Below, one piece after another: positions 10,236 through 19,271 of a stretch of DNA of 64,000 nt (its first letter is position 1; every line of letters begins with the position of its first letter). The position numbers were made by a program, and so were the translations under genes. This stretch comes from Flavobacterium weaverense (lineage in GTDB: Bacteria > Bacteroidota > Bacteroidia > Flavobacteriales > Flavobacteriaceae), in the NCBI RefSeq assembly GCF_003688495.1, contig NZ_REFH01000007.1:62001-126000 (forward strand), read 5' to 3'. The notes beneath the pieces are model-generated. The model was not told the DNA's origin. It searched no databases and worked only from the letters and a program-made list of their open reading frames with translations.

Positions 10236-12533
10236 TTAATCATTTTCAATTTTTGTAGCTACAATTGGCTTTCCGTTCACTACGATTTCCAAGTCACTAT
10301 CTCCATTTATAGAAAAGCTTGTTCCACTTTGTGTGACGGCTACTTTTAAAATTTGATTTCTGAAATTAATTTTGAACGAGTAGGCTTGCCATTCTTTCGG
10401 GATTTTTGGAGAAAAATGAAGTTTATTATCTTTTACTCTCATTCCTCCAAAACCTTCCACTATACTCATCCAAGTTCCAGCCATAGAAGTAATGTGACAT
10501 CCTTCCTCTACTTCTTTATTGTAGTCGTCAAGATCTAATCTTGAAGTTCGTAAATAAAAAGTATATGCCATATCCATTTTGTCTAGCAAAGAAGCTTGTA
10601 TGGCATGAACACAAGGTGAAAGTGAACTTTCATGAACAGTAAAAGATTCATAAAACTCAAAATTATTTTTCAACTCTTCTTTTGTAAAATGATCTTCAAA
10701 GAAATAGAAACATTGCAATACATCAGCTTGTTTAATATATGGAGAACGTAAAATTCGATCCCATGACCATTTTTGATTGATTGGTCTTTGACTTTTATCC
10801 AAGTCAGCTACCTGAACTAATTCTTTGTCTAGAAAACCGTCTTGCTGTAAATATACATTATACTCTTCTGAAAACGGAAAGTACATATTGTCTGAAACTT
10901 TTTTCCAAGATTGTAATTCTGAATCCGTTATTTTTACTTTTTCGGTAATTCTTTTATGGTCTAAAGGGTATTCAATAGATACTTTTTTGATTTGGTCGTA
11001 AGTATATTCAAGACACCATTTTGCTATATAGTTAGTGTAAAAATTATTGTTAACGTTGTTTTCGTATTCGTTAGGTCCTGTTACTCCCAGAATTACATAC
11101 TGATTTTTATCGGTCGAAAAATTCGCTCTCTGATGCCAAAAACGAGCAATTGATATTAGCACTTCTAATCCTTTTTCAGGAATGTAACTGTAATCACCAG
11201 TGTATCGGTAGAAATTATAAATAGCAAATGCAATTGCGCCATTTCTATGAATTTCTTCAAATGTTATTTCCCATTCATTGTGACATTCTTCGCCATTCAT
11301 TGTAACCATCGGATATAAAGCTGCACCATTAGAAAAACCTAATTTGGTAGCATTTTCAATTGCTTTCTCCAACTGATTGTAGCGATACGTCAGTAAGTTT
11401 CGAGCAACTTCTTGGTCTTTGGTAGCCATGTAAAATGGTATGCAGTACGCTTCGGTGTCCCAATAAGTGGAACCTCCATATTTTTCACCAGTAAAACCTT
11501 TTGGACCAATATTTAAGCGAGAATCTTTTCCTAAATAGGTTTGGTTCAACTGAAAAATATTAAAACGAATTCCTTGCTGCGCTTTGATATCACCTTCGAT
11601 TGTAATATCTGACATTTCCCAAATTTTTACCCAAGAGTCAATTTGGTCTTGTAACATTTTATTGTATCCTATCGCTAAAGTGGACTGAATCACTTTTTCG
11701 GCAGCACTTTGTGTGTTTTCATGATTTAATGAAACAGTGTAGCCTCCTATTTTCTGTATTGATGATTTTTGGCCTTGAGCCACAATCACATCGTAACTAA
11801 ACTGTATTTTGGTATTATTAGCGTCAATATTAGAAGGAGAAATAGCAGTTTTTTCACCATTTGATAAAATGGTATTTTGCATAAAAGTGGTTACTTTAAA
11901 ATGCGTTTTAAAAGTTTGAGCAGTTACAAAAGCTTGATTTACTGATTTTTTAACCTCTAAAGGTTCCCAGAATTTTTCTTCCCAGTTTGCGTCTTCATTA
12001 GTGACACCTGCATCGATGTACGGTTTAAAAACTATTTTTGAATCCTTATTAAGTGGAGTAATCTCATAATTTATCAAACCAACCTCATCTAAAGTAAGGG
12101 AAAGAAACCGACAAACTTTTACTGAAATTTCGGTACCATTTCTTAGAGTAGCTTCAAAAGACCGAGTGTATAAACCATCTCTCATGTTCAAAACACGTTT
12201 GAAATTCTTAATAGAAGAACACGTATTTAAATCTAATTTTTCTCCGTTTATTTCGACATCTATTCCAATCCAATTTGGTGCATTCAACACCTTTGCGAAA
12301 TATTCAGGATAGCCATTTTTCCACCATCCTACTTTAGTTTTATCTGGATAGTAAATTCCGGCAATGTAACTTCCTTGAAACGATTCTCCGGTATACGTTT
12401 CTTCAAAATTAGCGCGTTGTCCCATGGCACCGTTGCCAATGCTAAACAAGCTTTCAGATGATTTGACGCGTTCTTTGTCAAATCCTTCTTCGATGATGCA
12501 CCAATTATCTGGTTTTATATAATTCTGATTCAT
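10236..12533 (-). CDS. GH65 glycoside phosphorylase, likely maltose phosphorylase
   Basis: A 765-residue cytoplasmic enzyme of family GH65, which splits alpha-glucobioses with phosphate to glucose and beta-glucose 1-phosphate. The catalytic block NGEECHNEWEITFEEIHRNG is at about residues 413-432 and holds the general-acid glutamate. GFTGEKYGGSTYWDTE (about 346-361) belongs to the substrate site. There is no signal peptide. Maltose is the likely substrate because the gene lies next to beta-phosphoglucomutase, a transporter and the sus genes. Trehalose or kojibiose phosphorylase cannot be excluded by eye. It lies about 100 bases after pgmB on the same strand. Confidence 0.92.
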   Translation of the reverse strand: MNQNYIKPDNWCIIEEGFDKERVKSSESLFSIGNGAMGQRANFEETYTGESFQGSYIAGIYYPDKTKVGWWKNGYPEYFAKVLNAPNWIGIDVEINGEKLDLNTCSSIKNFKRVLNMRDGLYTRSFEATLRNGTEISVKVCRFLSLTLDEVGLINYEITPLNKDSKIVFKPYIDAGVTNEDANWEEKFWEPLEVKKSVNQAFVTAQTFKTHFKVTTFMQNTILSNGEKTAISPSNIDANNTKIQFSYDVIVAQGQKSSIQKIGGYTVSLNHENTQSAAEKVIQSTLAIGYNKMLQDQIDSWVKIWEMSDITIEGDIKAQQGIRFNIFQLNQTYLGKDSRLNIGPKGFTGEKYGGSTYWDTEAYCIPFYMATKDQEVARNLLTYRYNQLEKAIENATKLGFSNGAALYPMVTMNGEECHNEWEITFEEIHRNGAIAFAIYNFYRYTGDYSYIPEKGLEVLISIARFWHQRANFSTDKNQYVILGVTGPNEYENNVNNNFYTNYIAKWCLEYTYDQIKKVSIEYPLDHKRITEKVKITDSELQSWKKVSDNMYFPFSEEYNVYLQQDGFLDKELVQVADLDKSQRPINQKWSWDRILRSPYIKQADVLQCFYFFEDHFTKEELKNNFEFYESFTVHESSLSPCVHAIQASLLDKMDMAYTFYLRTSRLDLDDYNKEVEEGCHITSMAGTWMSIVEGFGGMRVKDNKLHFSPKIPKEWQAYSFKINFRNQILKVAVTQSGTSFSINGDSDLEIVVNGKPIVATKIEND

Positions 12534-12639
12534 TTGTTTTATCGTTTAAAATTGCTTGCTTTTACAAAATATTAAAAGTTATGTAAAGTGAGGCGCTAAT
12601 TATAGTTCTTAATTAGTCTTGCGTTTAAAAGTTTCGGGG

Positions 12640-13287
12640 CTATAATCCTTTTAAAAAGTGTTCGCTGATAGCTGTAAAATTGTCAAAAACATATTTTGCT
12701 TCGTGCAAAATATTTTTATCTCCAATACCGATGCTTATCATATTTGCAATGTTTGCCGCTTGAATTCCTGCAACTGAGTCTTCAAATACAATAGCATTTT
12801 CTGATTTTACGTTTAGAAGTTTAGCAGCGATTAAAAAAACTTCGGGATCTGGCTTCGCATTAGTCACGTCATTTCCGTCAACAATTGCATCAAAATAAGA
12901 TAGAATTCCTGTTTTTTCAAGAATAGGTCTAGCATTTTTACTTGCTGATCCTAACGCTATAGGTTGTTTATTACTCTTTAAAAATTGTAAGACATCAAAA
13001 ACACCAGGAAGAATTTCTCTATGATCCATATCAACTAATTGAGATAGGTAATCTTCGTTTTTTTGAGTCAACCATTTATCTTTATCTTCTTGCGAGGCTG
13101 CTTTATTTCCTAATTCTAAAATAATATCGAGAGAGCGAATGCGACTAACTCCTTTTAAAAGCTCGTTGTTTTCCTCTGTAAATTCTATTCCTAATTGATT
13201 TGCAATTTTTTTCCAAGCTAAAAAATGATATTTAGCGGTATCAACAATTACTCCGTCTAAATCGAATATGAATGCTTTGTTATCCAT
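12640..13287 (-). CDS. pgmB: Beta-phosphoglucomutase
   Basis: A 215-residue haloacid-dehalogenase-fold enzyme that turns beta-glucose 1-phosphate into glucose 6-phosphate. It shows FDLDGVIVDTAKYHFLAW with nucleophile Asp9 and acid/base Asp11. This DGVIVDTA-x-H form is characteristic of beta-phosphoglucomutase. GVSRIRSLDIIL follows, then LGSASKNARPILE (motif II) and DAIVDGNDVTNAKPDPEVF and FEDSVAGIQAA (motifs III and IV). Its start overlaps the end of the transporter gene by 8 bases. Its substrate is the product of the adjacent GH65 phosphorylase, which supports both assignments. Confidence 0.94.
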   Translation of the reverse strand: MDNKAFIFDLDGVIVDTAKYHFLAWKKIANQLGIEFTEENNELLKGVSRIRSLDIILELGNKAASQEDKDKWLTQKNEDYLSQLVDMDHREILPGVFDVLQFLKSNKQPIALGSASKNARPILEKTGILSYFDAIVDGNDVTNAKPDPEVFLIAAKLLNVKSENAIVFEDSVAGIQAANIANMISIGIGDKNILHEAKYVFDNFTAISEHFLKGL

Positions 13288-14809
13288 TTACTGTGATTTT
13301 AGAGTTTTCAGAAATAGTTAGTGCAAGTACGCCTGCGATAATCATTGAAACGCCGCCAATTAAAAGCGCATAAATAGGTTCGCTATTAAAAAAAGTAGCG
13401 ATTAGAAAACCTAATATTGAAGCAGCAACTAATTGTGGAATTACGATAAAGAAGTTAAAAACTCCCATGTAATAACCCATTTTATTGGAAGGGAGTGATC
13501 CTGATAACATCGCATAAGGAATAGATAAAATACTAGCCCAAGCAATTCCAACACCTATCATTGGTAGCCATTCCATTGTAAAAGTGGTCGGTTCTTTAAT
13601 AAAGTAAATCGAAATTAGCCCAAGTCCACCGCAAACTAAAGCGACGAAGTGCGTAAATTTTGCGCTAGTGTATTTAGCTAGAACGGGTAGTAGAAAAGAT
13701 GCAATTGCCGCAATCAAATTGTAATTAGCAAACATTTCACCTACTTGATTTGCTCCCGTATTATAAGCAAGTGATGTAGTGTCAGTGGTGCGATAAATAT
13801 GCTGTGTAACCGCTAGAGTGGTATAAATCCACATCGAAAATAATGCAAACCAAGAGAAAAATTGTACCCACGCTAATTGCTTCATGATTTTTGGCATAAA
13901 CTGAAAATCATTCATTATCGTTACAAATCCATTGCTCGTGCGATTTCCCTTTTGCAATATTCCAGAGATTAGCATTGCTATTCCACCAACACCTAATAGT
14001 CCTATTGATAAAACATAGAGATCTTTTTTTAGATCGTAGTGATAGATGGCAAATGAAAATATTAAACTGATAACGATAAAAAGCATTCCTTTAGAAAGAT
14101 GAGATTTTGCATTATTTGTAAACCAATCTGTAGAATGTTCTTCTTTTACATACGCATTTTCATTGTGCTTTTCAAAAGCAGCTAATTCTTCTGGAGAATA
14201 CTCTTTTGAGCGGAGTACAGTCCATAACACGGTTAAAAAAAACACTATTCCACCTAAATAGAATGAGCATTTCACCGAGTCTGGAATAATACCTAAAGGC
14301 GCCGTGTTCTGCACACCGTAATAGGTAAAAATCAAAGGTAATTTTGAAGCAAAGTAAGCACCAATACCAATAAAGAAGCTTTGCATGGCAAAACCTGCGG
14401 TGCGCTGCTTTTCAGGTAAATTATCTCCAACAAATGCTCTGAAAGGTTCCATTGAAACATTAATGGAAGCATCCATAATCCAAAGCATTCCAGCGGCAAA
14501 CCACAATACCGGTGAATTTGGCATTATGAATAACGCAGCTGAAGCTAAAATAGCTCCAATTAAAAAGTAGGGTTTTCTACGACCCAATTTGTTCCACGTT
14601 CTATCTGAAAAATAACCAATGATTGGTTGAATAATCAAACCAGTTAACGGTGCTGCGACCCACAAAATAGGTATGTCGTCAATATTAGCGCCGAGAGTTT
14701 GAAAAATTCTGCTGACATTTGAGTTTTGCAATGCAAAACCCATTTGTATTCCTAGAAAACCGAAACTCATGTTCCAAATTTGCCAGAAACTTAACGTACG
14801 CTTTTCCAT
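13280..14809 (-). CDS. MFS sugar transporter, probably for maltose
   Basis: A 509-residue inner-membrane transporter with 12 readable hydrophobic segments, of the glycoside-pentoside-hexuronide/SLC45-like branch of the MFS. The signature SDRTWNKLGRRKPYFLIGA between segments 2 and 3 is typical of sucrose/maltose symporters. A central cytoplasmic loop of about 60 residues (near 200-240) is charged. It heads the catabolic group: its end overlaps pgmB by 8 bases. Its leader holds two overlapping inverted repeats described separately. Maltose as substrate is inferred from the operon. Confidence 0.88.
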   Translation of the reverse strand: MEKRTLSFWQIWNMSFGFLGIQMGFALQNSNVSRIFQTLGANIDDIPILWVAAPLTGLIIQPIIGYFSDRTWNKLGRRKPYFLIGAILASAALFIMPNSPVLWFAAGMLWIMDASINVSMEPFRAFVGDNLPEKQRTAGFAMQSFFIGIGAYFASKLPLIFTYYGVQNTAPLGIIPDSVKCSFYLGGIVFFLTVLWTVLRSKEYSPEELAAFEKHNENAYVKEEHSTDWFTNNAKSHLSKGMLFIVISLIFSFAIYHYDLKKDLYVLSIGLLGVGGIAMLISGILQKGNRTSNGFVTIMNDFQFMPKIMKQLAWVQFFSWFALFSMWIYTTLAVTQHIYRTTDTTSLAYNTGANQVGEMFANYNLIAAIASFLLPVLAKYTSAKFTHFVALVCGGLGLISIYFIKEPTTFTMEWLPMIGVGIAWASILSIPYAMLSGSLPSNKMGYYMGVFNFFIVIPQLVAASILGFLIATFFNSEPIYALLIGGVSMIIAGVLALTISENSKITVNG

Positions 14810-14850
14810 TATCGTAATTTAAAATTAATACGATAAGCGCTATGCTTATC
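14809..14850 (-). promoter_or_regulatory. Overlapping inverted repeats in the transporter leader
   Basis: Two inverted repeats share one arm. GATAAGC / GCTTATC pairs 14832-14838 with 14844-14850. TTATCGTA / TACGATAA pairs 14809-14816 with 14829-14836 and reaches the A of the transporter start codon. Only one can form at a time in RNA. Either could instead be a protein-binding site. Confidence 0.45.
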
Positions 14851-14952
14851 AAAACTTGCCTTATTTTTCGAAGTAAAAGTCAATGTTTTGAATCGTAAAT
14901 ATAAAAAGATATTTTAATTTCCGATTTTTTAGATATGAATTACACCAGACTT

Positions 14953-14978
14953 TTTTCACTACAAGGTTGTAGTGAAAA
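14953..14978. repeat. Perfect 12-bp inverted repeat with 2-base centre
   Basis: TTTTCACTACAA, then GG, then TTGTAGTGAAAA. It lies between the end of the LacI-type gene and the transporter start, about 145-170 bases before the latter. The two-base centre and the lack of a T-run make it a better candidate for an operator than for a terminator. Confidence 0.5.
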
Positions 14979-15069
14979 TTAAAGTAGGAAAATAATTATA
15001 TAAAAATCATTTATCGAATGGATTAATAGTAATCTCTTTGTGTTTTAAAACTATTAGTTTGTAGTTTAT

Positions 15070-16092
15070 CTATACAGTAGACTCTCTTTCAATTAAATGA
15101 GTTTCAATTACTTCTGTTGTATAGTTTTCGTTTTCTTGATCCTCTTCCTGTTCTAATCTATCAATTAACATTCGGGCAGCTTTGTTTCCCATTTTTATAC
15201 CACTTTGACTGACCGTTGTTATAGTGGGAGTGGAGTACTTAGAAATTATACCATCGGTGAATGCAATTACAGCTAAGTCTTTTGGTACGTTCAGTCCTAT
15301 TTTGTTGGCGGTTTTAATAATAGTCACAGCAAATAGTTCGTTAACAGCAAATACAGCGTCTATGGCTTTGTCTTCCAGCAGTTGAGCTATTGTAATTTCG
15401 CAGGTATCGATATCTTCAATCTTAATAATTAATTTCTCGTCAAAAGCGATGTCGTTGTCAAGTAATGCTTTTATGTAACCGTCTGTGCGAAGTTTGCCAA
15501 CACTTACATAATCAACGGTAGTTACTAATGCGATTTTTTTACGTCCTTTATCAATCAAGCTTTGTACTGCCTCATAAGCTGCGGCTTTGTCATCAATGAT
15601 TACTTTGTCACATAGAATTTCATTAGTCACTCTATCAAACAGCACCACTGGCATTCCTTGATTAATAACTTCAGTAATATGGTGAAAATCGCCTTTGAAC
15701 TGCGTTTCCTTAGATAGTGACATGATAAAACCATCGATACTTCCATTTGCAAGCATCTCCATGTTTAAAACTTCCTTGTCAAAAGAATCGTCAGAAAGAC
15801 AAATGATGACACTATAACCATTTTCATTAGCTACTTGCTCAATTCCGTTGATTACAGTAGAAAAGAAATGATGTACTATCTCTGGAATTATAATACCAAT
15901 AGTTTTTGTTTTCCTGTTTTTAAGGCTTAATGCGATGTTGTTGGGCTTGTAATTATAGAATTTGGCAAAAGCCTGAACCTTCTGCCTTGTCTCTTCACCT
16001 ATTTCTGGACTATTACGAAGTGACTTAGAAACCGTTGAAATGGAAACGTCTAATTCTTTTGCGATTTGTTTAAGAGTAACTTTCCTTTTCAT
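15070..16092 (-). CDS. LacI-family regulator of the maltodextrin locus
   Basis: A 340-residue transcription factor. The N-terminal LacI helix-turn-helix is VTLKQIAKELDVSISTVSKSLRN (about residues 4-26), with a hinge near KFYNYKPNNIALSLKNRKT. A periplasmic-binding-protein-like effector domain runs from about 60 to 330 and includes TIGIIIPEIVHHFFSTVINGIE and DLAVIAFTDGIISKYSTPTITTVSQ. It stands between the minus-strand catabolic group and the divergent susC operon, so it probably controls both. The effector is likely maltose or a related sugar (inference). Confidence 0.92.
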   Translation of the reverse strand: MKRKVTLKQIAKELDVSISTVSKSLRNSPEIGEETRQKVQAFAKFYNYKPNNIALSLKNRKTKTIGIIIPEIVHHFFSTVINGIEQVANENGYSVIICLSDDSFDKEVLNMEMLANGSIDGFIMSLSKETQFKGDFHHITEVINQGMPVVLFDRVTNEILCDKVIIDDKAAAYEAVQSLIDKGRKKIALVTTVDYVSVGKLRTDGYIKALLDNDIAFDEKLIIKIEDIDTCEITIAQLLEDKAIDAVFAVNELFAVTIIKTANKIGLNVPKDLAVIAFTDGIISKYSTPTITTVSQSGIKMGNKAARMLIDRLEQEEDQENENYTTEVIETHLIERESTV

Positions 16093-16103
16093 GGTGCTTG
16101 GCG

Positions 16104-16141
16104 TAAAAATTTATTTCGTAATAAAGATAAAAATTTATTTC
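16104..16141. repeat. 14-bp direct repeat before the LacI-type gene
   Basis: TAAAAATTTATTTC occurs at 16104-16117 and 16128-16141, 24 bases apart (little over two helical turns), within 50 bases of the regulator start codon. It may be a promoter or binding element for the divergent region. Confidence 0.4.
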
Positions 16142-16197
16142 ATAATTGGTAATTATATTGGTTAAAACCGAAATATTATAGAAAGTTTTCAACACTA

Positions 16198-16211
16198 TTA
16201 CGTTTTCGTAA
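16198..16211. promoter_or_regulatory. Candidate LacI-family operator before susC
   Basis: TTACG-TTTT-CGTAA, a 5-4-5 inverted repeat of the size LacI-family proteins bind. It lies in the regulator-susC intergenic region, about 115 bases before susC. A second weaker repeat, GGTT-AA-AACC, is at 16160-16169. Confidence 0.4.
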
Positions 16212-16324
16212 CTTCTAATAAAATGGAGCGTGTCGAATGATACAAAATTTACATAAATTTAACATTCGAAGTAAAAGTTAAGCTGTAAATGTTAAATTAA
16301 ATTTAAATAACTTAAACAAAAAGT

Positions 16325-19261
16325 ATGAAAACAATTTATAAAAAGTTGTTAATTTTACTCCTACTGCTCCCTTTTAGCGCTATCGCTCAGTCTGTTGTAA
16401 GCGGAAGAGTTTTAGACAAAGTATCAGGACAGCCTATTCCTGAAGTAAACGTAAATGTGCAAGGCAGCACTACAGGTGTCTCTACTGATTTTGATGGAAA
16501 ATATCAGCTTGGGAATATAAAAAATGGAGATAAAATTGTTTTCTCGTACATTGGTTATACTAATGTTGTGGAAACGTATAATGGTCAAGGTGCAGTAAAC
16601 GTAAGTCTTTCAGAAGATGCAAATCAATTGAAAGAGGTTGTCATCCAAGTGGGTTACGGTACTGTTAAGAAAAAAGACGCTACAGGAGCGGTAACAGTAT
16701 TGACCACAAAAGATTTTAATAAAGGCGCAAACGTAACTGCTGAAAACTTATTAAATGGTAGAGTTGCTGGTGTAACTGTAAATACAAGCGGTGCTCCAGG
16801 TTCTGGATCTCAAATTAGAATTCGTGGAGGTTCGTCTTTGTTTGCTAGTAACGATCCGTTAATTGTAATTGATGGTTTACCTATCGAGAATACTACGGGA
16901 ACTGGTTCTACCTCAGTTTTAGCATCGTTAAATCCAAGTGTTATTGAGTCGATGACTGTTTTAAAAGATGCTTCCGCAACTGCCATTTACGGTTCGCGCG
17001 CCTCTAACGGTGTGATTATTATAACTACAAAAAAAGGGGGTAAAACGCTTGCTGTGGATTATAACTTTCAATACGGAAGTGGTAAAATTGTAAAAACAGT
17101 AAATGTATTTGATGCAACAGGTTTTAGATCTATAATTGCTGATAAACGACCAGATGACGTTTCAAAATTAGGTACAGCAAACACAGATTGGCAAAAAGAA
17201 ATTTACAGAAAAACAGATTATGTAGATAATAACATTTCGATAAGAGGTAGTTTGTTCAATGCAATTCCTTCTCGTTTGACTGTTGGTAATACATATCAAG
17301 AAGGTTTACGATTAACAAATGCATTCAATAGAACAACGGTAGGTTTAGCAATGAATCCTTCGTTTTTAAAAGATCATTTGAAAGTAAAATTAAATGCAAA
17401 TTACTCGAATGAGAGAAATAGATTTGCTGATGGAGTGGAAGGTAATGCACTTAGATTTGATCCTACTCAACCAGTTTATCAAGCTGGTTCAATTTATGGT
17501 GGTTTTTTCGAATACTACAATCAAGGAACTAAAAAACTAACACCACAGACTCCAAGAAATCCAGTAGCTCAGCTGTTGCAAACATTTGACAATGGTAAGA
17601 ACAATCGCTTTTTTGGAAATTTCGAACTAGACTATAAATTTCATTTCTTCCCTGAATTGAGAGCAGTTGTTAATGCTGGATTTGATCAAGCAGACGGTGA
17701 ACGTTCAAAAGTAGCTTCTAATTTTGCAGCTAGCTCTGGAAGTAACAATGATATTCCTTTTGGTACCAATGAGTTTTCTAGAAGTTTAAGAAAAAATAAA
17801 TTGCTAGATGCTTATTTAGCCTACAATAAAACATTTGATCAATTAGTAGTAGATGCAACTGTTGGTTATTCGTATCAAAAATGGGATTCTTATAATTTTA
17901 ATACAGGTAATACAAACGATCCAAATTTACCAACAGGTTTGACTGGATTTCCTCAGACAAATATTGATATTGACAGAGTAAATATTGGGTTTTTTGGAAG
18001 AACAAATTTGACTTTTAACGACAAGTATATATTGACTATGTCTTTAAGAAGAGATGGATCTTCAAAATTCAACAAACAAAATAGATATGCAAATTTCCCT
18101 GCAGCAGCTTTTGCTTGGAAAATTAAAGAAGATTTCTTTGCTGATAATGCAACAATTTCAGATTTAAAACTAAGACTTGGTTACGGTATTACTGGACAAC
18201 AAGATGTAGGTAATAATAATGATTACTTACAGCAGTACAATCTAGGTAGCGGAAGTTCTCAATACTTTTTTGGAACAGTTGCTTTACCTATTGCAGTTTC
18301 GGCGAGACAAAGTTCAAACTTGAAATGGGAAGAAACAACGACTTATAATGCTGGTTTAGATTTTGGATTGTATGACAATAGAATTAGTGGAAGTTTAGAA
18401 GTTTTTTACAAAGATTCAAAAGATTTATTAGCTGATGTAGCTACTGCTGATGGAAGTAATTTCTCTAATAGATCATGGCAAAACATAGGTAGTTTTACAA
18501 CAAAAGGAATAGAGTTTTCATTGAGCACTGATGTTGTTAGAAATGATAATTTAAATTGGAATTTAAACTTTAACGTAACTGCTTTTGATCGTAAGATAAC
18601 CGAATTGAATTCTGATTTTATTAGAGTTGGAGATAATCTAGCGGGAACTGGAACACAAGGTCAAGTTCACAAAGTAGGTTTTGCACCAAATTCTTTTCTA
18701 CTATACAAACAATTATATGATGTAAGCGGAAAACCAATCGAGAATGGATATGCTGATTTAAATGATGATCGTGTGATTAACTCTAGCGATAAGTATGTAT
18801 ATAGAAATCCAGATCCTAAAGCAACATTTGGATTAGCTTCGACATTAAATCATAAAAATCTTGACTTCTCTTTCAATTTAAGAGCAAGTGTTGGTAATCG
18901 TGTGTTTAATGCAGTAGATGCAAGTAGAGCACAGTATAATTTCTTGACTACAGGAGGAACTGTTGGAAACATTCCAACATCAGTTTTAGAAACTAACTTT
19001 AACGCTACCTCTAATGTTGTACTATCTGATATGTTTGTTGAAAATGCTTCTTTCTTAAGAATGGACAATATTACATTAGGATATACTTTTCCTAAATGGT
19101 TAGAAGGAAAAGCTTCACTTCGATTATTTGCAGGAATGCAAAATGTATTTGTGATTTCAGATTACTCTGGTTTAGATCCAGAAATTGCAAACAATGGAGT
19201 TGATAACACCATTTATCCTAGACAGCGTTCTATTTTAGGTGGGGTAAATGTTAAATTTTAA
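16325..19261 (+). CDS. susC: SusC-type TonB-linked outer membrane transporter
   Basis: A 978-residue SusC/RagA-family protein that imports oligosaccharides through the outer membrane, working with SusD and driven by TonB. The signal peptide ends near IAQS (residue 22). A CarboxypepD_reg-like domain follows (VSGRVLDKVSGQPIPEVNVNVQGS, about 25-100). The plug domain has GYGTVKKKDATGAV, RIRGGSSLFASNDPLIVIDGLP and LKDASATAIYGSRASNGVIIITTKKG, all SusC hallmarks. The remainder is a 22-strand barrel. susD begins 10 bases after the stop. Starch or maltodextrin specificity follows from the neighbours. Confidence 0.96.
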   Translation: MKTIYKKLLILLLLLPFSAIAQSVVSGRVLDKVSGQPIPEVNVNVQGSTTGVSTDFDGKYQLGNIKNGDKIVFSYIGYTNVVETYNGQGAVNVSLSEDANQLKEVVIQVGYGTVKKKDATGAVTVLTTKDFNKGANVTAENLLNGRVAGVTVNTSGAPGSGSQIRIRGGSSLFASNDPLIVIDGLPIENTTGTGSTSVLASLNPSVIESMTVLKDASATAIYGSRASNGVIIITTKKGGKTLAVDYNFQYGSGKIVKTVNVFDATGFRSIIADKRPDDVSKLGTANTDWQKEIYRKTDYVDNNISIRGSLFNAIPSRLTVGNTYQEGLRLTNAFNRTTVGLAMNPSFLKDHLKVKLNANYSNERNRFADGVEGNALRFDPTQPVYQAGSIYGGFFEYYNQGTKKLTPQTPRNPVAQLLQTFDNGKNNRFFGNFELDYKFHFFPELRAVVNAGFDQADGERSKVASNFAASSGSNNDIPFGTNEFSRSLRKNKLLDAYLAYNKTFDQLVVDATVGYSYQKWDSYNFNTGNTNDPNLPTGLTGFPQTNIDIDRVNIGFFGRTNLTFNDKYILTMSLRRDGSSKFNKQNRYANFPAAAFAWKIKEDFFADNATISDLKLRLGYGITGQQDVGNNNDYLQQYNLGSGSSQYFFGTVALPIAVSARQSSNLKWEETTTYNAGLDFGLYDNRISGSLEVFYKDSKDLLADVATADGSNFSNRSWQNIGSFTTKGIEFSLSTDVVRNDNLNWNLNFNVTAFDRKITELNSDFIRVGDNLAGTGTQGQVHKVGFAPNSFLLYKQLYDVSGKPIENGYADLNDDRVINSSDKYVYRNPDPKATFGLASTLNHKNLDFSFNLRASVGNRVFNAVDASRAQYNFLTTGGTVGNIPTSVLETNFNATSNVVLSDMFVENASFLRMDNITLGYTFPKWLEGKASLRLFAGMQNVFVISDYSGLDPEIANNGVDNTIYPRQRSILGGVNVKF

Positions 19262-19271
19262 TACTTATAAA

